Shown piece by piece: positions 34,634 through 48,299 of a stretch of 64,000 nt of DNA. The notes under the pieces were generated by a model. The model saw only the letters and a list, made by a program, of their open reading frames with translations. It searched no databases and had not been told where the DNA came from. Origin of the DNA: Stratiolaelaps scimitus (Eukaryota; Arthropoda; Arachnida; Mesostigmata; Laelapidae); assembly GCA_019614645.1 (NCBI GenBank), contig JABWDB010000004.1, forward strand, positions 14,756,001 to 14,820,000, in the 5' to 3' direction. The first letter of the stretch is position 1, and each line of letters starts with the position of its first letter. The translations under genes were made by a program, and so were the position numbers.

Positions 34634-37600
34634 ATCCCTGGTTTGCGTCCGTTTACGCGGCATTTCCCAGGGTTACCGCCTCCCCTTCGTTGCCTTTCGC
34701 TCACCCGTTTTGTAGCGGTGGTGTGGAAACGGGTGCTTTGCCAACACCCAGTCAGGAGCGAGGGATATCTGTCAGGGGTTAGGTGGGCGAGAAGAAGGCT
34801 GCCATCGCTTGCAGGCAGCTTCTAGAAGAATAGGAGGCTTCTTTAACCCCACAAGCCTGGACTGCCCGAGACGCCGTTATACGCTCGTTCGCCCCTGTTC
34901 CCCTCTGTTTGTCCCGTTTGCCTCCCCAAATAGCCACCTAAGTAGCAGGAACAGCAACATTACGGTGTTGGTAGCATCCACCTCCTTACCAACTATTGTA
35001 GCTCTCACGATGGCGGAGACCGCCACCAGCAAACGAGTGGTGCCTACACAAGATCCAGCCCGTTGCTAGTGGCCGCATCGACGCTAGCCGGAGCAAAAGA
35101 TTAGCATAACTAGGCAGGGGTAGATGGCGTTAAGGAAAAACAAAACATACACTCTTCGGGCGCTTGGTGTTCTTGCGTGGCAAGGCGATAGCCAGGTGGT
35201 TCCTTCAGTGGGCCAAAATGTTGGAGGGGCGCGTGGGGGGTGGTCGTTAAACGTGTAGCAGTAGAAGGTCTATTTCATGCGACCAGGCCAACGAGACCAG
35301 CACCACTACCATAGTGAAACCACTGAACAGTCACACCGTGCTGCTTCTCCTGCAGCCGCTGCCCCGCAGACACACGCTATAGTGTGGCGTATACAAAGAG
35401 TGTAAATGGGAGAGAGAAACGGTTGAAGTATAAAAGCGTCGGCCGCCCGCTCCATCGACAGAAGTGGAGGCGACCCCCTGCCCCAAGTCGTGAGCGCGCT
35501 GGACTGCAGAAGAAGATTTCAGAGGGCGGCTGAGAACACGGAGTCGGTGAGCACACCGCATCACACATGCCGCCTGTGTCTACCATCTGTGGAGGGAAGA
35601 GAGGCGAGCGTTGTTTCACCAGAGTGCTATTCCACGAAAGGTTGTGGTCAAGTCCTATGTCCAAGGGCTACCTATCCTAACCTAAATACATTGTACCTCT
35701 CCTGACTCTCGTCTGCCGCTGTCAGGGGCCAAGAGAAGGAACTCGAGAAAGAGGTTGGTGTGCCCACAAGCCGAAGACACACAGTCATAAATCAAAAACA
35801 CATACACTCACGTTGTATATATTATAAATCAGTGAATTGACTACGAAGTCCTATAAGATTTGACCTTACAAAGTGGACTGAACTGAGCAACCAATTGAAC
35901 TTTGAGAAGAAATACGAGATAGGTATCTTACTTATAGTGCGGGACGATTCAACAAGGCCACCCAAGAACCACAACAACAAATATAATAATATTTAAATAA
36001 AATAAAACTATGAAAATAATCCCATTCTACTGTTACTGCTCATGGCTGAAACCTGGCAGAACGGAAGCGAGATCTCTTCTGACAAGTCAAATCTACATGC
36101 TATTAATTGAGTGAGCCAGCTTTACCATCCAACCCAACGAAACGTTTCGCATCAGGGCATACACCACGAAGGTGGAAGTGTGGTCACTATTCTGGTAACG
36201 GTAGATATAGTAGTGTCCATATTGGATAACGCATATGCGCAGATAGATGAACAACTTCACGGAGGGGCGTAAGGTCAGGGGTGGACAAATCTCGCTAGTA
36301 GTAGCAGTAGTATTGTACTAGCGCCAGTAGTGACTTGTCAGCTAAGCGTGCGTCACCCTATTTATAATATAGTCGGTTGCAATTATGGCCAAACATGCCC
36401 TATTGTGTCGGTGTGTTACCTGTGCGAACCTTTAATCTTTGCACCAGGCATCCCTATGTCTAGCCCTTTCACTCACAACCTCCCACTCCGCACTAGCAGA
36501 TGTGGGTGTCCCGAATACGGTAGCTGTTAACCTGTGTCGGGTTGGCTGAATGGCTGGCTGGCTGGCTCGTGTGGTTCGTGCTGTTCTAAATGACTGCTTC
36601 AAGTTGCCAGCATCGTTACCGGGCATAATTTTTAGTCGTATTAGGGCTGACCTTGGCAAGGGCCTTGGTCTGGACCTTACAAGGTCCTGATATCAGCAGT
36701 GATGCTGGCCTATTTTAATTGGCATTGCACATTTCGATGCCATGAGCATTGGTCATTGCACGCCTGCAATCGGCCTCCACCCCACCGGCCTCCAGCCCAT
36801 ACGACCCATTCCATATTATACAAATAGACCTGCTCGCTCTAATCGTAGGGGCCGATACAATAAATGCACGATATTTTATGCATACATTTATACACATACA
36901 CGCACAGATGCACACTAGCTTACCTAAATAGAACAATCAAATAAGGGACCATATGCATACGCTCCAGTAACCCAAAGGTAGAAACACCGATGCTACATAA
37001 GGCGTAATGCAGACAGCGAAATGTAATAAGCGGGCTTTAACAAAACTGATCACAAAATCTTAAAGTACTAAGTGTACATAACGCTCGGTTCAGTTTCAGA
37101 TAAGCAGAACTCAGCGTAGACGCCCTATACATAGTATCGTATCCACCTTGACACAAAGATGGCAATTAAAAAATAGCGTTTGCTTACGCTATATTCGTAC
37201 GCTACCGTTATACTAGGGACAATAATAATAGAATCTGTCTGCAGCTCTGTGCACATGTCATAGCGTTTTGTTGAATGTTCCTGAACGTTTTCCTGAATCT
37301 TGTAAGAGTCATGCTCTACATGACATCTGAAGCACATGCGTCTGATTTAAATATACACGCTTCGTTAAATGTCGATCGGTGCTGTTATTTATGCAGATGC
37401 TTCACATAAAACGCATGTAAAAACTACAGAGAGGTACGCTCAGACAGCCAATATATAATATACGCTGCAGTCCATACTGATGATGGAGACCACAAAGCTT
37501 GTTAACGGTGGATTAGTATTCACTGAACAGAGTTTAGTGCTCGCGTCTGCGACGCGTAATGGAACGGTAGCTGGGGTTTCTTAGTTACATAATTCATACT

Positions 37601-38260
37601 GCCTCTCTGAATGGCCTCTCCCCGCCCGTGGCTGCCGTGCGCAGGAGGACAGCTAGCTACAATGGCTAACTCCGGTCATGTCGTGTACGTTCATCTACGT
37701 TTAGCGTTCGTTATATATATATATACATGATGTGCGCTCAGGAGAAAATGCGGTACGAGTCTGGCTGAAGCGATCACAGCTGTCTGTCACTGCGCTCATC
37801 CTCTGGTGGGAATCCTCTGATACCGGCTTAGCCTTTGTACGATAGAGCTAAGGAATGGAGGCACCTTATTTTTAGACGTTTCGTTCGGAGTAGACGTCGT
37901 GCCGTGTCGCAGTGCACCTCCAATAATTCTTCTCGGTGTGACCGGGAAGATGGGTCTGGCTAGATGGGGCCTCTTCCGCAGAGGGGCTAGGTTCTGTCTG
38001 CTCCGGGATAACGAGGTCTTCTAGCGGAGGCCACCTAGCGTACGATGCCACCGCCGCCACGTCTGCCAGCGTCGCGCTAAGCTCCTTCATTAGCAACGAA
38101 CTGTACGAACGAGGACGGGGAAGTATCGCTCGAACGGTAGGTGGACCTGGCGTTCGGTTTCCAGTTTTTAGGCGTCGTCGCGGCGGCTTGTTTAGACCTT
38201 GGCGTTCTCGCCTAACTTGGGTATCGCCTCGAAGGTCAAACGGTACAACAGCGGTATGTC

Positions 38261-41183
38261 AGTTTGGGTTGGCTGTCTAGCGTCACCGGTAGGATGAGGA
38301 AATGGGGGAGGGCAGAGAGAATCCATAATGTTTTCTCTATCTCCCTTCGACCTATTGCGCCCTTAGGCTAGGCGTGTGTCCTCATCTAGCGTCAGATGGA
38401 AGACCCTCATTTGCCTCAGCCAACGAAGCAGCTGCGTCAAAGGGAGGATTACCAAGGCCCCATGCGGGCTACGCCGTACAGCCCCTTCATACCACGCCCA
38501 CAAGCGCTGCCGCTCCTGCAACGCCGGCCGTCGCGTACAGGGCACATCTTCCTTTTAGACCAAACGAGCCTGCTCATCTCCTCGCCTATAGAGTCTGCCC
38601 GCCTTGACAGCCGGAAAGGCCAAGTCAAGCTATTGGCCTCTCATTTTTAGCACACATTTTGTCCCAAGGAAAATATGCTCTTTTCCCTTTCGTGACTGAA
38701 GGCCGAGACTGAAATGGTGCCGGTAAGGTCCCGCTGTCTCTCGGGAAGGGTACACAAAAGGAGTAGAGTGGCCCCAGCCTGCAGATTGTCGACCCGGAGA
38801 TTGTCTGGCTGATCCACTCGGCTATATCACCTCATAGCTGGAAGATTTCTTTAGAACAATGCATAGGCAAGCAGTACTCAGCTGGTAACCTTGTATTATA
38901 TATGGCGGTATAGACTCCTAAAGGCGAGATGGTCGGTAATGTGAACGACGTGAGCGCGGTCTGGCTTGCACGATTCAGGTATTGAATTTCAAAATGAGAT
39001 CTACGAAGGGTTATGATGCCTGTAGGAATAAAATCAACACCCAGACATAAGAGCACGTATTAACGAGTCTAGATGTGACCATCTCCAATACGGTGTGTTA
39101 AACTCAAGTGAATAAATCCCGATGACTCTGAGGCACTTTCGAGCACGCCTGTAAATGACTTGCTAATTAAGCGACCGCCGGTTCAAATGCATTTAGAAAT
39201 GACTCTGTAGAGTATACGTTGCCGACTACGTTGCAACATCTCCAATCAAGGCGGGAAGAGCCGAGTGTAACAGGAATGCGGCAAACAATTTCCGCGGCTT
39301 TGCTTAAAAATATAATCTTCTTGTAAAAAGAACGTTGCTCACTGACAGCCGCTGATACACAGACTGACCCGGGAGCACCGGCGACATCTTCTTCCCCAGC
39401 TGCTTCTTGCCCCATTTTCCCCACCCTCTGCCAGAGCCACCCCTCATTATCACTCAACCAAACGTGCAGTTGATAGAAGGGATATGTGCTGGTCAGACGG
39501 ATCTGCGTTGGTACGTGCCACCAAGAATCATGGAACAAACGTAAGAAGCTTCGCGGCACAGGGGCGGCGAGTCCTTCCGAGCAGCGACCGCGCTTAACTG
39601 GCGGCCAGCTATCCTGGAGAAATCAGAACGTTCGCTGTTCGTCTGATGGCCGTCACCACCACCACCGCGACCATCAACGCTGCCGCAACCGCTTCGTCCT
39701 TATCTTCCTCCTCTGCAGTTGATTCGCGTGGCCAGGTTAGGGTCGGGGTGATGTCCCTTGTTCATTATTTCCATTAAGACGAAGCGGCCAGCAGAGAACA
39801 ACCGGGATAACGAATATCCCCCACGTCTTCCCACGCCCATCAACTCCCTGAACCACCCATTCCTAGTGAGATTCCACCTTTCCCTTGCCCCTGTTTTTCC
39901 TTCTTCGCTAACCCTCTTCACTGCGCAGTCTCATACGGCGCTATGCGCGGTATGGATCTTCTCTTTTCTACGCCCCTACATGTCTACCCCACCCATGCGA
40001 TTAGCCGGCAGCCGGTGGCAGGTAGACTCGACAGGGATCGAGAGCTGAAGCATCGTGTAATAGCAGCCGGCCAGCTCTATCGCTTGCTCTCTTTTCTACA
40101 CTTCGTGCTCATTCTCTTCCAAACAGCGTTCGCTGATTCGGACACCGCCATAGTGGACAGCTCCGTACGTGCTGCGCACGGATTCAGACGTCACGGTGAT
40201 GTCTCTCGAGGCCTCTCAATGGGGGTCTGTCTCACACATTCTCTAGCTCGCCCCACTCCGCTAGCTAGCCATGCCGCACGTCTATTGCTAGATCTTCGGG
40301 AAGGGGTGGCCCCTCGTGTTGGTTGAGAGGAAATGGGTCTTCTCACTGTGGTATAGTGACGCCACCGCTATCACCGTCCGACGTCGTCGTCTGTGTTCAT
40401 TGTCAACGTAGTTCGGTAAACCTCCCACCAGCCATTATGCTCATGGCTGGGCGGGCAAGACCAACAGCTTGCGATTTGTTGTTATCAATCGCAATTCGTA
40501 CTTACCCGATCATCCTCAAGTACATATATGCAAATCTAGCAGGACCAAGCAGCCTGTTTACATTTTTGAACAGATCCTCGTCGTCGCTTGCTCTGTGCCG
40601 TGGGCCTATCCAAATATCAAATGCACAATATGAGACTGGTGTTTTGTGCTCGATGTTTCACATAGTGGGTGTGCAAGGAACCCTGCACTTAAACAGTCAG
40701 GTCGTGCTTTGTTATCTCTTGGTCGACGCTTATTGCCCACGTGTATACCGCTCGTATCATATTGTACAGGTTTATGTTGATGCAAGTGTGATGCAAGTGT
40801 AGATGTTTATGTTGATCCTGCCAGCGTTCTTCTTGTTAGTGTATGTGTGCGTTAAATGCGCTATAATGATCTCGGCTAGTTAGCACTGTCTGTGAGAGAT
40901 CTGCAAACTGCAACTCACGGCTGTTGCTCGCAGAAAATATGACGGCCGTTACTAAAGCTGCATCCTTCTCACTTCACTATCGTCGCAGCAGGTCACCGCT
41001 CCGTGATAATCCGAACCGACACTAGCGACTAGCTTCAGTGAGGCCGTCACAACAGCTCAAAATTATTTTAGTTAAGGGAACAAGTAAACTTTTACATGGG
41101 ACTCATGTGAGAGCAACAATAAAACATTTTTAGTTAATTCCTGAAGGGAATTTAGTGATCAGCGGATGCCCCCGGATAATTTG

Positions 41184-41238
<55 letters not shown>

Positions 41239-44200
41239 TGACGATCTTTCAGTTGAACAAGTTACAGCTATTTCAGAAAGTCGCTCTGCACAGCGCTGTC
41301 CAAGCTCAGCCAGCGTACGCCAGCATACACCAGCATATACAACGCAGCCTATTATCGCTTTCGTGGACGACACCATCCTTATGACCTTCGTCATCGACGA
41401 AGCAAAATAATGAGTAAGTGAGTGCACAGCTAATGTAGGCTACCACTACCCGAGGAGACAGAAAGCGTCCAACCACCGACCGCGCTAACTGCTGATGGTT
41501 GGTCGTAAGTGAGTGCCTCCTTCTCGCACGTACAGGAGCAGGGAGCTTCGCCTTACGCAGCTGCAAGCTGCCATGCGTAGCTGGTTCGAGATGGCCGAGT
41601 CGCAGCCCTAGTATGTCCTGGATGATTACAACGTGATATTGGTTAACGGAGAATAACAGCCCGAGGCATTATGGATATACACGCACGTACGTTTGGCGTA
41701 CGTCGTTCTCGCTGTGCTGTCTCATCCCCACATTCTCCCGAAAGCCCCTTTACTCCCCAACGTTCATGCTGCTGCAACCAAACCGACCCAGCCGGCCCCA
41801 AGATCCAAGCCCAGAGGGGCAGATTGGATACACCTCTGCTATAGTATCCTCTTCTCTTGGTAGCGTCATTGCCTCTAAGGGGTGGCCACAGACCATTGGG
41901 CTGCTACTGCAGCCTCTCCTGCCGCCTCTGGGCCTCGGGATGGTGGCGTGGTCGTCCCATGCTGCGCAGAGGAAGCCGCCGTGGAGGAATTCCAATGGGC
42001 GCGTGTACTTCTCCGCATCTCCGTCATTCACATCTCTCGCTCTCTCTCTCTCTCCTTCTCGCCTCTATCTCGCCCTCCAACCCGCCCAATAGGACCTTCT
42101 GAACTGGTCGTGTGCTGACGCTGGGCCAGGACCGGATTCTCCAGTCGCCAGCCAGCCACCCACCCTCTTGTTCAGTTCCTGATTGCCCGCTGGCGATAAC
42201 ATCTTCTTCGTTCTCAATGTTCTTCCCGTTCGGGTCCGATAATAACCGGGTCGGTGTCCAGAAAGGAGACTCTTCTCTTTCGACGCGCTCCTCGAGGCTT
42301 GCTCTATTCGCCCCGCGCCACTCCCAGCTATTGCTGCTGTTGCCACAGTCGGTAGTGGAACCGTTCATGGTTCCACGCGCGACGCATCGCCTCTCTTCAC
42401 TTGACGCCGTCTTTACCGCCTCCGTCGATTCTAATGCTGGATTCCTTCGCCCTGTCCCGCCCTCACGGCAAGGGGCTCTTCCGGTTCAAGGGGTTCACTC
42501 CTAATAGCCGCCGAATTAGATGTTCAATCCTCTCGTGCTCTGCTCACGCGCAGCCGCCCACTTTCCCCTCTCTCTCTCTCTGTTTCTCTATCGAACGACC
42601 AGGCAGAAACGCGGGAAGAGCCGGAGAAGCGTCGGTGATTCGGGACCGAACCAGCGACGGCGGTTCCTTTCCCTATGTGAAACATCTGTATTATCTTTCA
42701 CTTCCCCTGTCTCTGTCGTTCACGCACGGTCCTTCACGCAGACGAAGGCCAGCGCCACCAGGCCAGACACTAGAGGAGTAGCATCTGCAGGGCTTGCGTG
42801 GCATGCTTTTCCATGGTTTCCCTCCCACCCATTCAATGCATCGACCATCATCTACCTACCGACCTCGACCATCTTGTGTCTCCAATGTCTAACTAATCTC
42901 CTATCAATGAGACGAAGAAAACGACGAAAAGTACAACTTCCGACTTTGTCCCCACAGATCGGGTTCCAAAAGAACCGATGCAGGCAGAGAGAAATAGCGA
43001 GTGCGTAGTGAGAGATATGCGGGGCCACCCCTACATCTACTCACCGGCACGGGCTTGATTCAACGCAAAGCGATTGGGTCGCATCAAATCCGTATGAGAA
43101 CACTATCGAGGTTGTTTTTTCGTCGTCTTCTTGTTCAATCGGCAGAAATAATGAAGTAGCAATGTCGAAAGTTTCCATCTGCGTTGGTCCCGAGTGGCGA
43201 CGATGATGGGTACAAACAACTACAACAACAAGAACCACGGCGCCACGGACGAAGCGCTGACGGCGGCGAACCACTATCAAGGCGTCCACGAACACACTCC
43301 TTGAGCCGAGACCAGAAAATGGCTTAGTACATCGCTTCGTTCCTCCCGCCCATTAGATATCAATCCTTCGCGTACCTTGTAGGGCAGACAACGGTGAGGA
43401 GGGGAAAGTGAGTCTACTACTGTTACTACTTGTTCCAGCATCACCAGGACTAGCAGTGCTGCCACCATTCCTAGAGTAGCAGCAGCGGCGGCAGGGTGCG
43501 CTAGCAGTTGGCGAAACGCTCGAGTGGGACACGCGGCCGAGGGCAGGCAGGCAGGGAAAACCCAATTTGCAAAAGACCTCATGCGTGGAACGGGGATAGG
43601 AGTGTTGTGCCGGAGCCGGGTCGGGCCGGGTCGAATCAGGGCTATCTGCTACTGCTATCATACTAGGACTACTAGCCAAGGATAGGCAACCTATGCCGTT
43701 GAAGCTGGTTACCGACAAGCTCAGCTATAGCAATAATCTCGTCTAAATGCACGCACACCAGGGACTGCTGCTGCTACTACGGGGGATAGAATACCTTAAT
43801 TTCGGTAGTTCTGCTTCTATCCTAGCTGCTGAAGCTGTTGTTACCGCTGTTAGCAGCATGGTTTGTGGAAGAACATGGCTAGCTCTCAAGGTCAGTGGCA
43901 TCTGTGGAGGCATCGCCTCTGTTTCCCGCCAACCCTCGAACGCTCTTGAGATGTTGCGGCGTCTCAAGGTCAAAACATCCTGCCCAGAGCTAAAAAAGGA
44001 ACACCTGAAACAGTCCCTCTTCTAACTGTTACCATGTTCCAACGATGCTCCCTAGAAATATTACGTTTAATCCTGATGCAAACCGAGCTTGACTTCGACA
44101 GCAATGTAATTATGAAAGTAATGTTTTATCATTACTATTATTATTATTATTATACGAATAGTTACGGTTATTACGAATTTGAACGATGGTAACGATCAGT

Positions 44201-44613
44201 GTAGCCGTCCACAAGGTGGATGAACGACACCGCAAATCCACAACTCTAAATATATTAATGTATACTGCCAGCATTATCCATTTACTCAAGCTGACCCAGG
44301 CGTTGATGTATTCCTAGTCCAGTTTTTTTATTGTCTGCTCTAATAGACGACAGTCACCGCGTCGTCATCAGCCTGCGACGTAAACGCGACATTTCTCTTA
44401 CTCCTTAATTAGCCCCTCACTGCTTCCGACTCCTTCAGCTGCACGTACCCGGGCATGAAAAGTGTGGTACGGCTCATGTGCTGCAATGCGAATGCAACTC
44501 TCGCCCTCTCTCTCATTTTCTGTCTCGCTCCTCCATCATCCGTGTGTACATGAATGATGTTTAACTATGAAGACTTGACCCCATGATTCGTTTCCTCCCT
44601 TAACCCCGCATCA
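38261..44613. other. non-coding stretch, no gene recognised
   Basis: No gene recognised. A long TA run lies at 41187-41234 and a CT-rich patch near 42040-42065. The frames of 110-160 codons around 39940-40800 and 41766-43010 overlap frames on the other strand, are Ser/Leu/Pro-rich, and show no domain. CTG/CTA triplets cluster at 43766-43790. Confidence 0.55.
41187..41234. repeat. (TA)n microsatellite, long
   Basis: A pure TA run of about 48 bases, the second longest in the window. Confidence 0.97.
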
Positions 44614-44623
44614 CCCCCCCCCC
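44614..44623. repeat. C10 homopolymer
   Basis: Ten consecutive C bases on the plus strand. Confidence 0.95.
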
Positions 44624-47600
44624 AATACTTACGTTGCCCCTCTAATCAATAATACGTATATGCAGCGTACAGATAATCCACTCGACCTCGACGTCGTGGC
44701 GGTCAGAGGCAGCAACTACGTCGATGGCGACCACCAACACCTGGGCCGGCATCATCGCGAACGGCTTGGAGCTGAGTCGCGTGTGCAAGTTACCCCTGCT
44801 GCTCTCCGGCCGCTAGGGAGTTTCGCTAACATCTATAGTGCTAGCCGACGCAGATGCAGCGCTCTTCCACTAGGGCACACCGCCAGCTCCCAGCTTCTCT
44901 CCCATCCCGTCTTTCAGACCCGGCGTGACTTCCCCCCTGACACAGTCGCTTCGAGCGTAGCCGGCCGCTGGCTGACTAGCCAGCCATTACCCGAATCGTT
45001 CGTTATCTGTTACCTAAGTGAACCTTTGGCTTCGCTGGCTGGCTGCTGATTCTCGTTCTTGAAGCCGTTCCATTAATTTCTTCTTGGTTCCCCTGCCGAC
45101 TGCTCCTTTTTTCTTCGCGCGCTCTCTCTCTCTCTCCCTTTAGCTTTCTCGTTCCTAGCTCCCTCCGCCTCGTCGTGTCCCTTACCGTCCCATCGCGTTC
45201 TTCTGCAGTCGCCCAGTGCCACCTTCCTTTTGGTAACCACCCTGCGCCGGCCTTGGGCCCAGGCCTCCTGCTTCGCCCCTCGGTGTCGGCCCCACTGCGG
45301 CCCGAATGACTCTCGTCAGCTAATAGAGTCATCGCTGTTCCGTCGTCGTCTTTACCGTCGTTCTTCGTTCGGCGTCGTGCGCCGCGGCGGCCCAGCCGTC
45401 CGATTAACATCCCTCCGCTGGCCGAAATGTGGTGCGAGCAGCATTGCTCGGATAGCCGGCGGTTCGAACGGAGCAGCCTTGGGCAAGCGGCCATCGTCTG
45501 AGGCTTCGTGAAGATCCATTGGGCAGGGAATGGCCGCCACAGACAGGGAAGGGCGCAGACACCGGCGGATCTGTTAAGGGGCACAGGCACAGGAACACAA
45601 GCGAGGGTGCCGTAGCACCGCTACAACACTAGCTATATTGGTGACTACAGGGCCGGCAATGAAGATGGAACTCGTTCTATCCAGCTCGCGCTACCCTAGA
45701 GATTAGCGATCATTAAGACCTTCCACGGTACGGAGTGATTGAGACTGGGTGGTCCGCGGCAGCACGGCCCGAGAAGCAGATGAAGCCGGTGGCACCAGCA
45801 GCAGCTTCGGCGAGTGTCAAACGCGGCGACCTCGCCACTGACTGGCTGGTTCCCTTTAGCGATGCTGGCTATATATGCATGTATATGATTTTTGGGCCCT
45901 TGCGGATCATACTGGCGTTCCACGCCCCATTTAGGCCTCCCGTCCCCCGAGAACCTTTGACGCCTTCACTGAGTCGCAGTCACCTTTGTGCAGCAGGGCC
46001 TCAACCACTAAGGTTCATCCAGTCTCGAATGTCATCGACGGCGCCACCCTTGATTGCATTTCATAGATAGATAAAACCGCTGCTCGTGCGGCCGGCTGCA
46101 TCATCACCTTCATTTTTGTCGCCGCGTGACTGCCACGCGCAGACGAGCCAATGGCAGCTTCTTACAGAATCCTCTCTTGGTCGCGAGAGAGCCATTAAGA
46201 CCAATGAGAACACCAGGAGGGGTAGCACAGGCTGGAGGCGTAGACGGAGAACAGGACCGACCAGAAAAGGCTCGGGCCATGTGAGTACCATATCGGCACT
46301 AGGGACGTCCGGGTCAAGGTCCAACCCGTTCACTCCGGGAGGGTGTGTCCTATGGGCCTGTCGAGAGGAGCCATTCTACGTTCCGGCTGGCTTGCTATAT
46401 GGCTTACTGACTGTGTTGAGTTTACTGATGCGTTATTACGACGCGACCCCTCATGGCGTCACGCGTTCTCATTGACGTCGTGACGGCGATGGTTAGCACC
46501 TGAGCGTGAGTATTCGCAATGTTTTGCCACTTCAGCGAAAACAACAAATATCACACATTGTTTCAGGGCAGAGAGAGAAAGATCAAGAGAGCTTGATGAG
46601 AGCATACACAATGAAACAACGGCAGCCGTAACCTGGCAAATAAGCATCATGGACGGTAGGCCGATGTGATACTGAATGTATAACGCGTATGCTAAGTGTC
46701 ATACCACAGAAACTAGGAGTACTGCGTACTCACTGATCAAAAAAGCAATCGCGAACAATAGCTGTGCAGCTGCATAGGGCTGATTCACAACTAGAACCGC
46801 GACAACTGCGTTCACGGCCTATAACTGTGTACCTTATACCGAGCAGGTAATTCCGCGCAGACGTTTGTCACATCTCACATACAGACCTTCCGTGAATGAC
46901 TCATCCGCAGAGGGGTTCATCGACTTGGTCCATGTTCTAGGCCAACGATTGAAACAACGAGCCGCTTGTTCAGCAGGACAAACACGGCCCTTCTCGGGCT
47001 GTGTGCTAAGAATGGTAATAGCGTGCTGTTCAGCCAATTCTTGTTACCATATTCATATATTTATATATATAGCCGATATTCGCGCAGCTTTTTTATCACC
47101 ATGCGAATAGTTGCGAAGGACGAGTTCCTTGGTATCAGTGTTCATTTGAGCTCTTTCTCTTTTACTGCCTTCAATCCGATGACACGAACCGAGCATCGGC
47201 CCATCCACACATACCGTGTGAACAATATTTGCAAGGCGGCAACTAGCCAGTCTCCCATCCGACTGAATGTCGTCTCTTCAATCAGACCGATTGTCTGTTC
47301 GGTCCAGACCGAGATCCGTTGGTTATTCTATGCGACCGCCGATACTAATCTTGTCTGGCAGTTTGCATAAACAACGCGGGAGACGAGAACCTGAGCACTT
47401 GGGGGCCTTGATTGTTGGCTTGAAAAAGATAGAGAGAAAAACCACATCGCAGAGATATCGCAAGAATTCTTCTGTCGGGGACGCTCTACCCGCTCTCTCA
47501 CTCTTCAAAAACCTCAGTGTCCCTCAGAGAACTGAATAGCTGACGACAGCCCTGCCAGGAGCCTCTATAGGAGACTCAGAGACACAAGACTTGAGCAGAG

Positions 47601-48299
47601 TCTGCCATCGCTGGCTAAGCTGAAACCCGAGAAAAGGCTTTAAATATCTAAAGCCACGTCAATCAAGCAGATAACAGGGTTTCGTCTGAGCCGCAGATTA
47701 CATGGAATGAAGTCATAAAGCTGTGCGGATTCAATTAAATTTATTCAATTAAAACATACATTATTTCCATTCTGTGCGGATGTACGGCATGCGTGGGCGA
47801 AACTTCCGCTACTTCTTATTCTACAAGAATCAGCAATTTTGTGCCACACTAAAGACTCACGTAAGATGCGAGGAGGGAGGAAAGTAATTAAAAACAAAAT
47901 AAGCAGGGAGTCAACATACGTGAAGTGCTTAATTAGTGTAGTATATCCATCATGAATTGTGTAAACGTAGAAGCTCTTTCAACGAATTTTGGTAACGAGT
48001 TTCATGTATAATAAAAATATATGTATACTGAAAAATTAGAGGTTGCAATTTATCGAGAAACTCAGCTGGGCATAATGTCAATTCACTCCGCCAAAGACAG
48101 GATGGCGCATACATAAGGACAGGTGAGGATTATACAATACCATTGCGTAACTTGACTAGACTAAGGAAGCGATCGCGAATTCAAAAAGCTGAGACTGATG
48201 AAGAACAGGAAACCCCAAGGGTGGCCTGAAAGCATCATTTTGTAAACTTTTCATCGGCCGATGGAACAGCTATCGCCAGCATTTTTAAATTTATATTCA
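44624..48299. other. non-coding stretch, no gene recognised
   Basis: No gene recognised. A CT-rich run lies near 45120-45140, in the middle of a 195-codon minus-strand frame (45003-45590) that reads as low-complexity Arg/Gly/Glu sequence. From about 47540 onward the DNA becomes AT-rich and frames become short. The part nearest 48299 may hold more of the decayed LINE, but I could not follow it there. Confidence 0.55.

Larger units (their letters stand above)
30778..38260. other. non-coding stretch, no gene recognised
   Basis: No gene recognised. The area from about 31520 to 33000 is AT-rich and almost free of long frames. GCGTATAC is duplicated at 32006-32013 and 32028-32035. A mixed CTG/CCG tract lies at 31351-31380, a G8 run at 33033-33040 and a TA run at 34611-34633. 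A TATAAAAG string lies at 35429-35436 on the plus strand, followed by a GC-rich stretch, but no gene can be tied to it. A GGCT tetranucleotide repeat lies near 36550. A 128-codon frame is open at 37872-38258 (minus). Confidence 0.55.

Noticed and set aside
35429..35436. TATAAAAG box with GC-rich downstream DNA
   Set aside because: A good TATA string, but no initiator, start codon or coding frame downstream can be tied to it; such strings recur by chance in 64 kb (others at about 9893 and 16965).
38363..38650. Overlapping frames on both strands beside the 37872-38258 frame
   Set aside because: Three frames are open at once, and purine use at first codon positions is not raised in the one that reads best.
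39168..39190. B-box-like GGTTCAAATGC, possible tRNA or SINE
   Set aside because: No A box at the right distance and no cloverleaf pairing could be found.
45455..45475. GGTTCGAAC string resembling a tRNA T arm
   Set aside because: The flanks do not pair as a T stem or acceptor stem, and there is no anticodon arm.
45003..45590. 195-codon minus-strand frame
   Set aside because: It reads through a CT run and is a low-complexity Arg/Gly/Glu string with no family signature.
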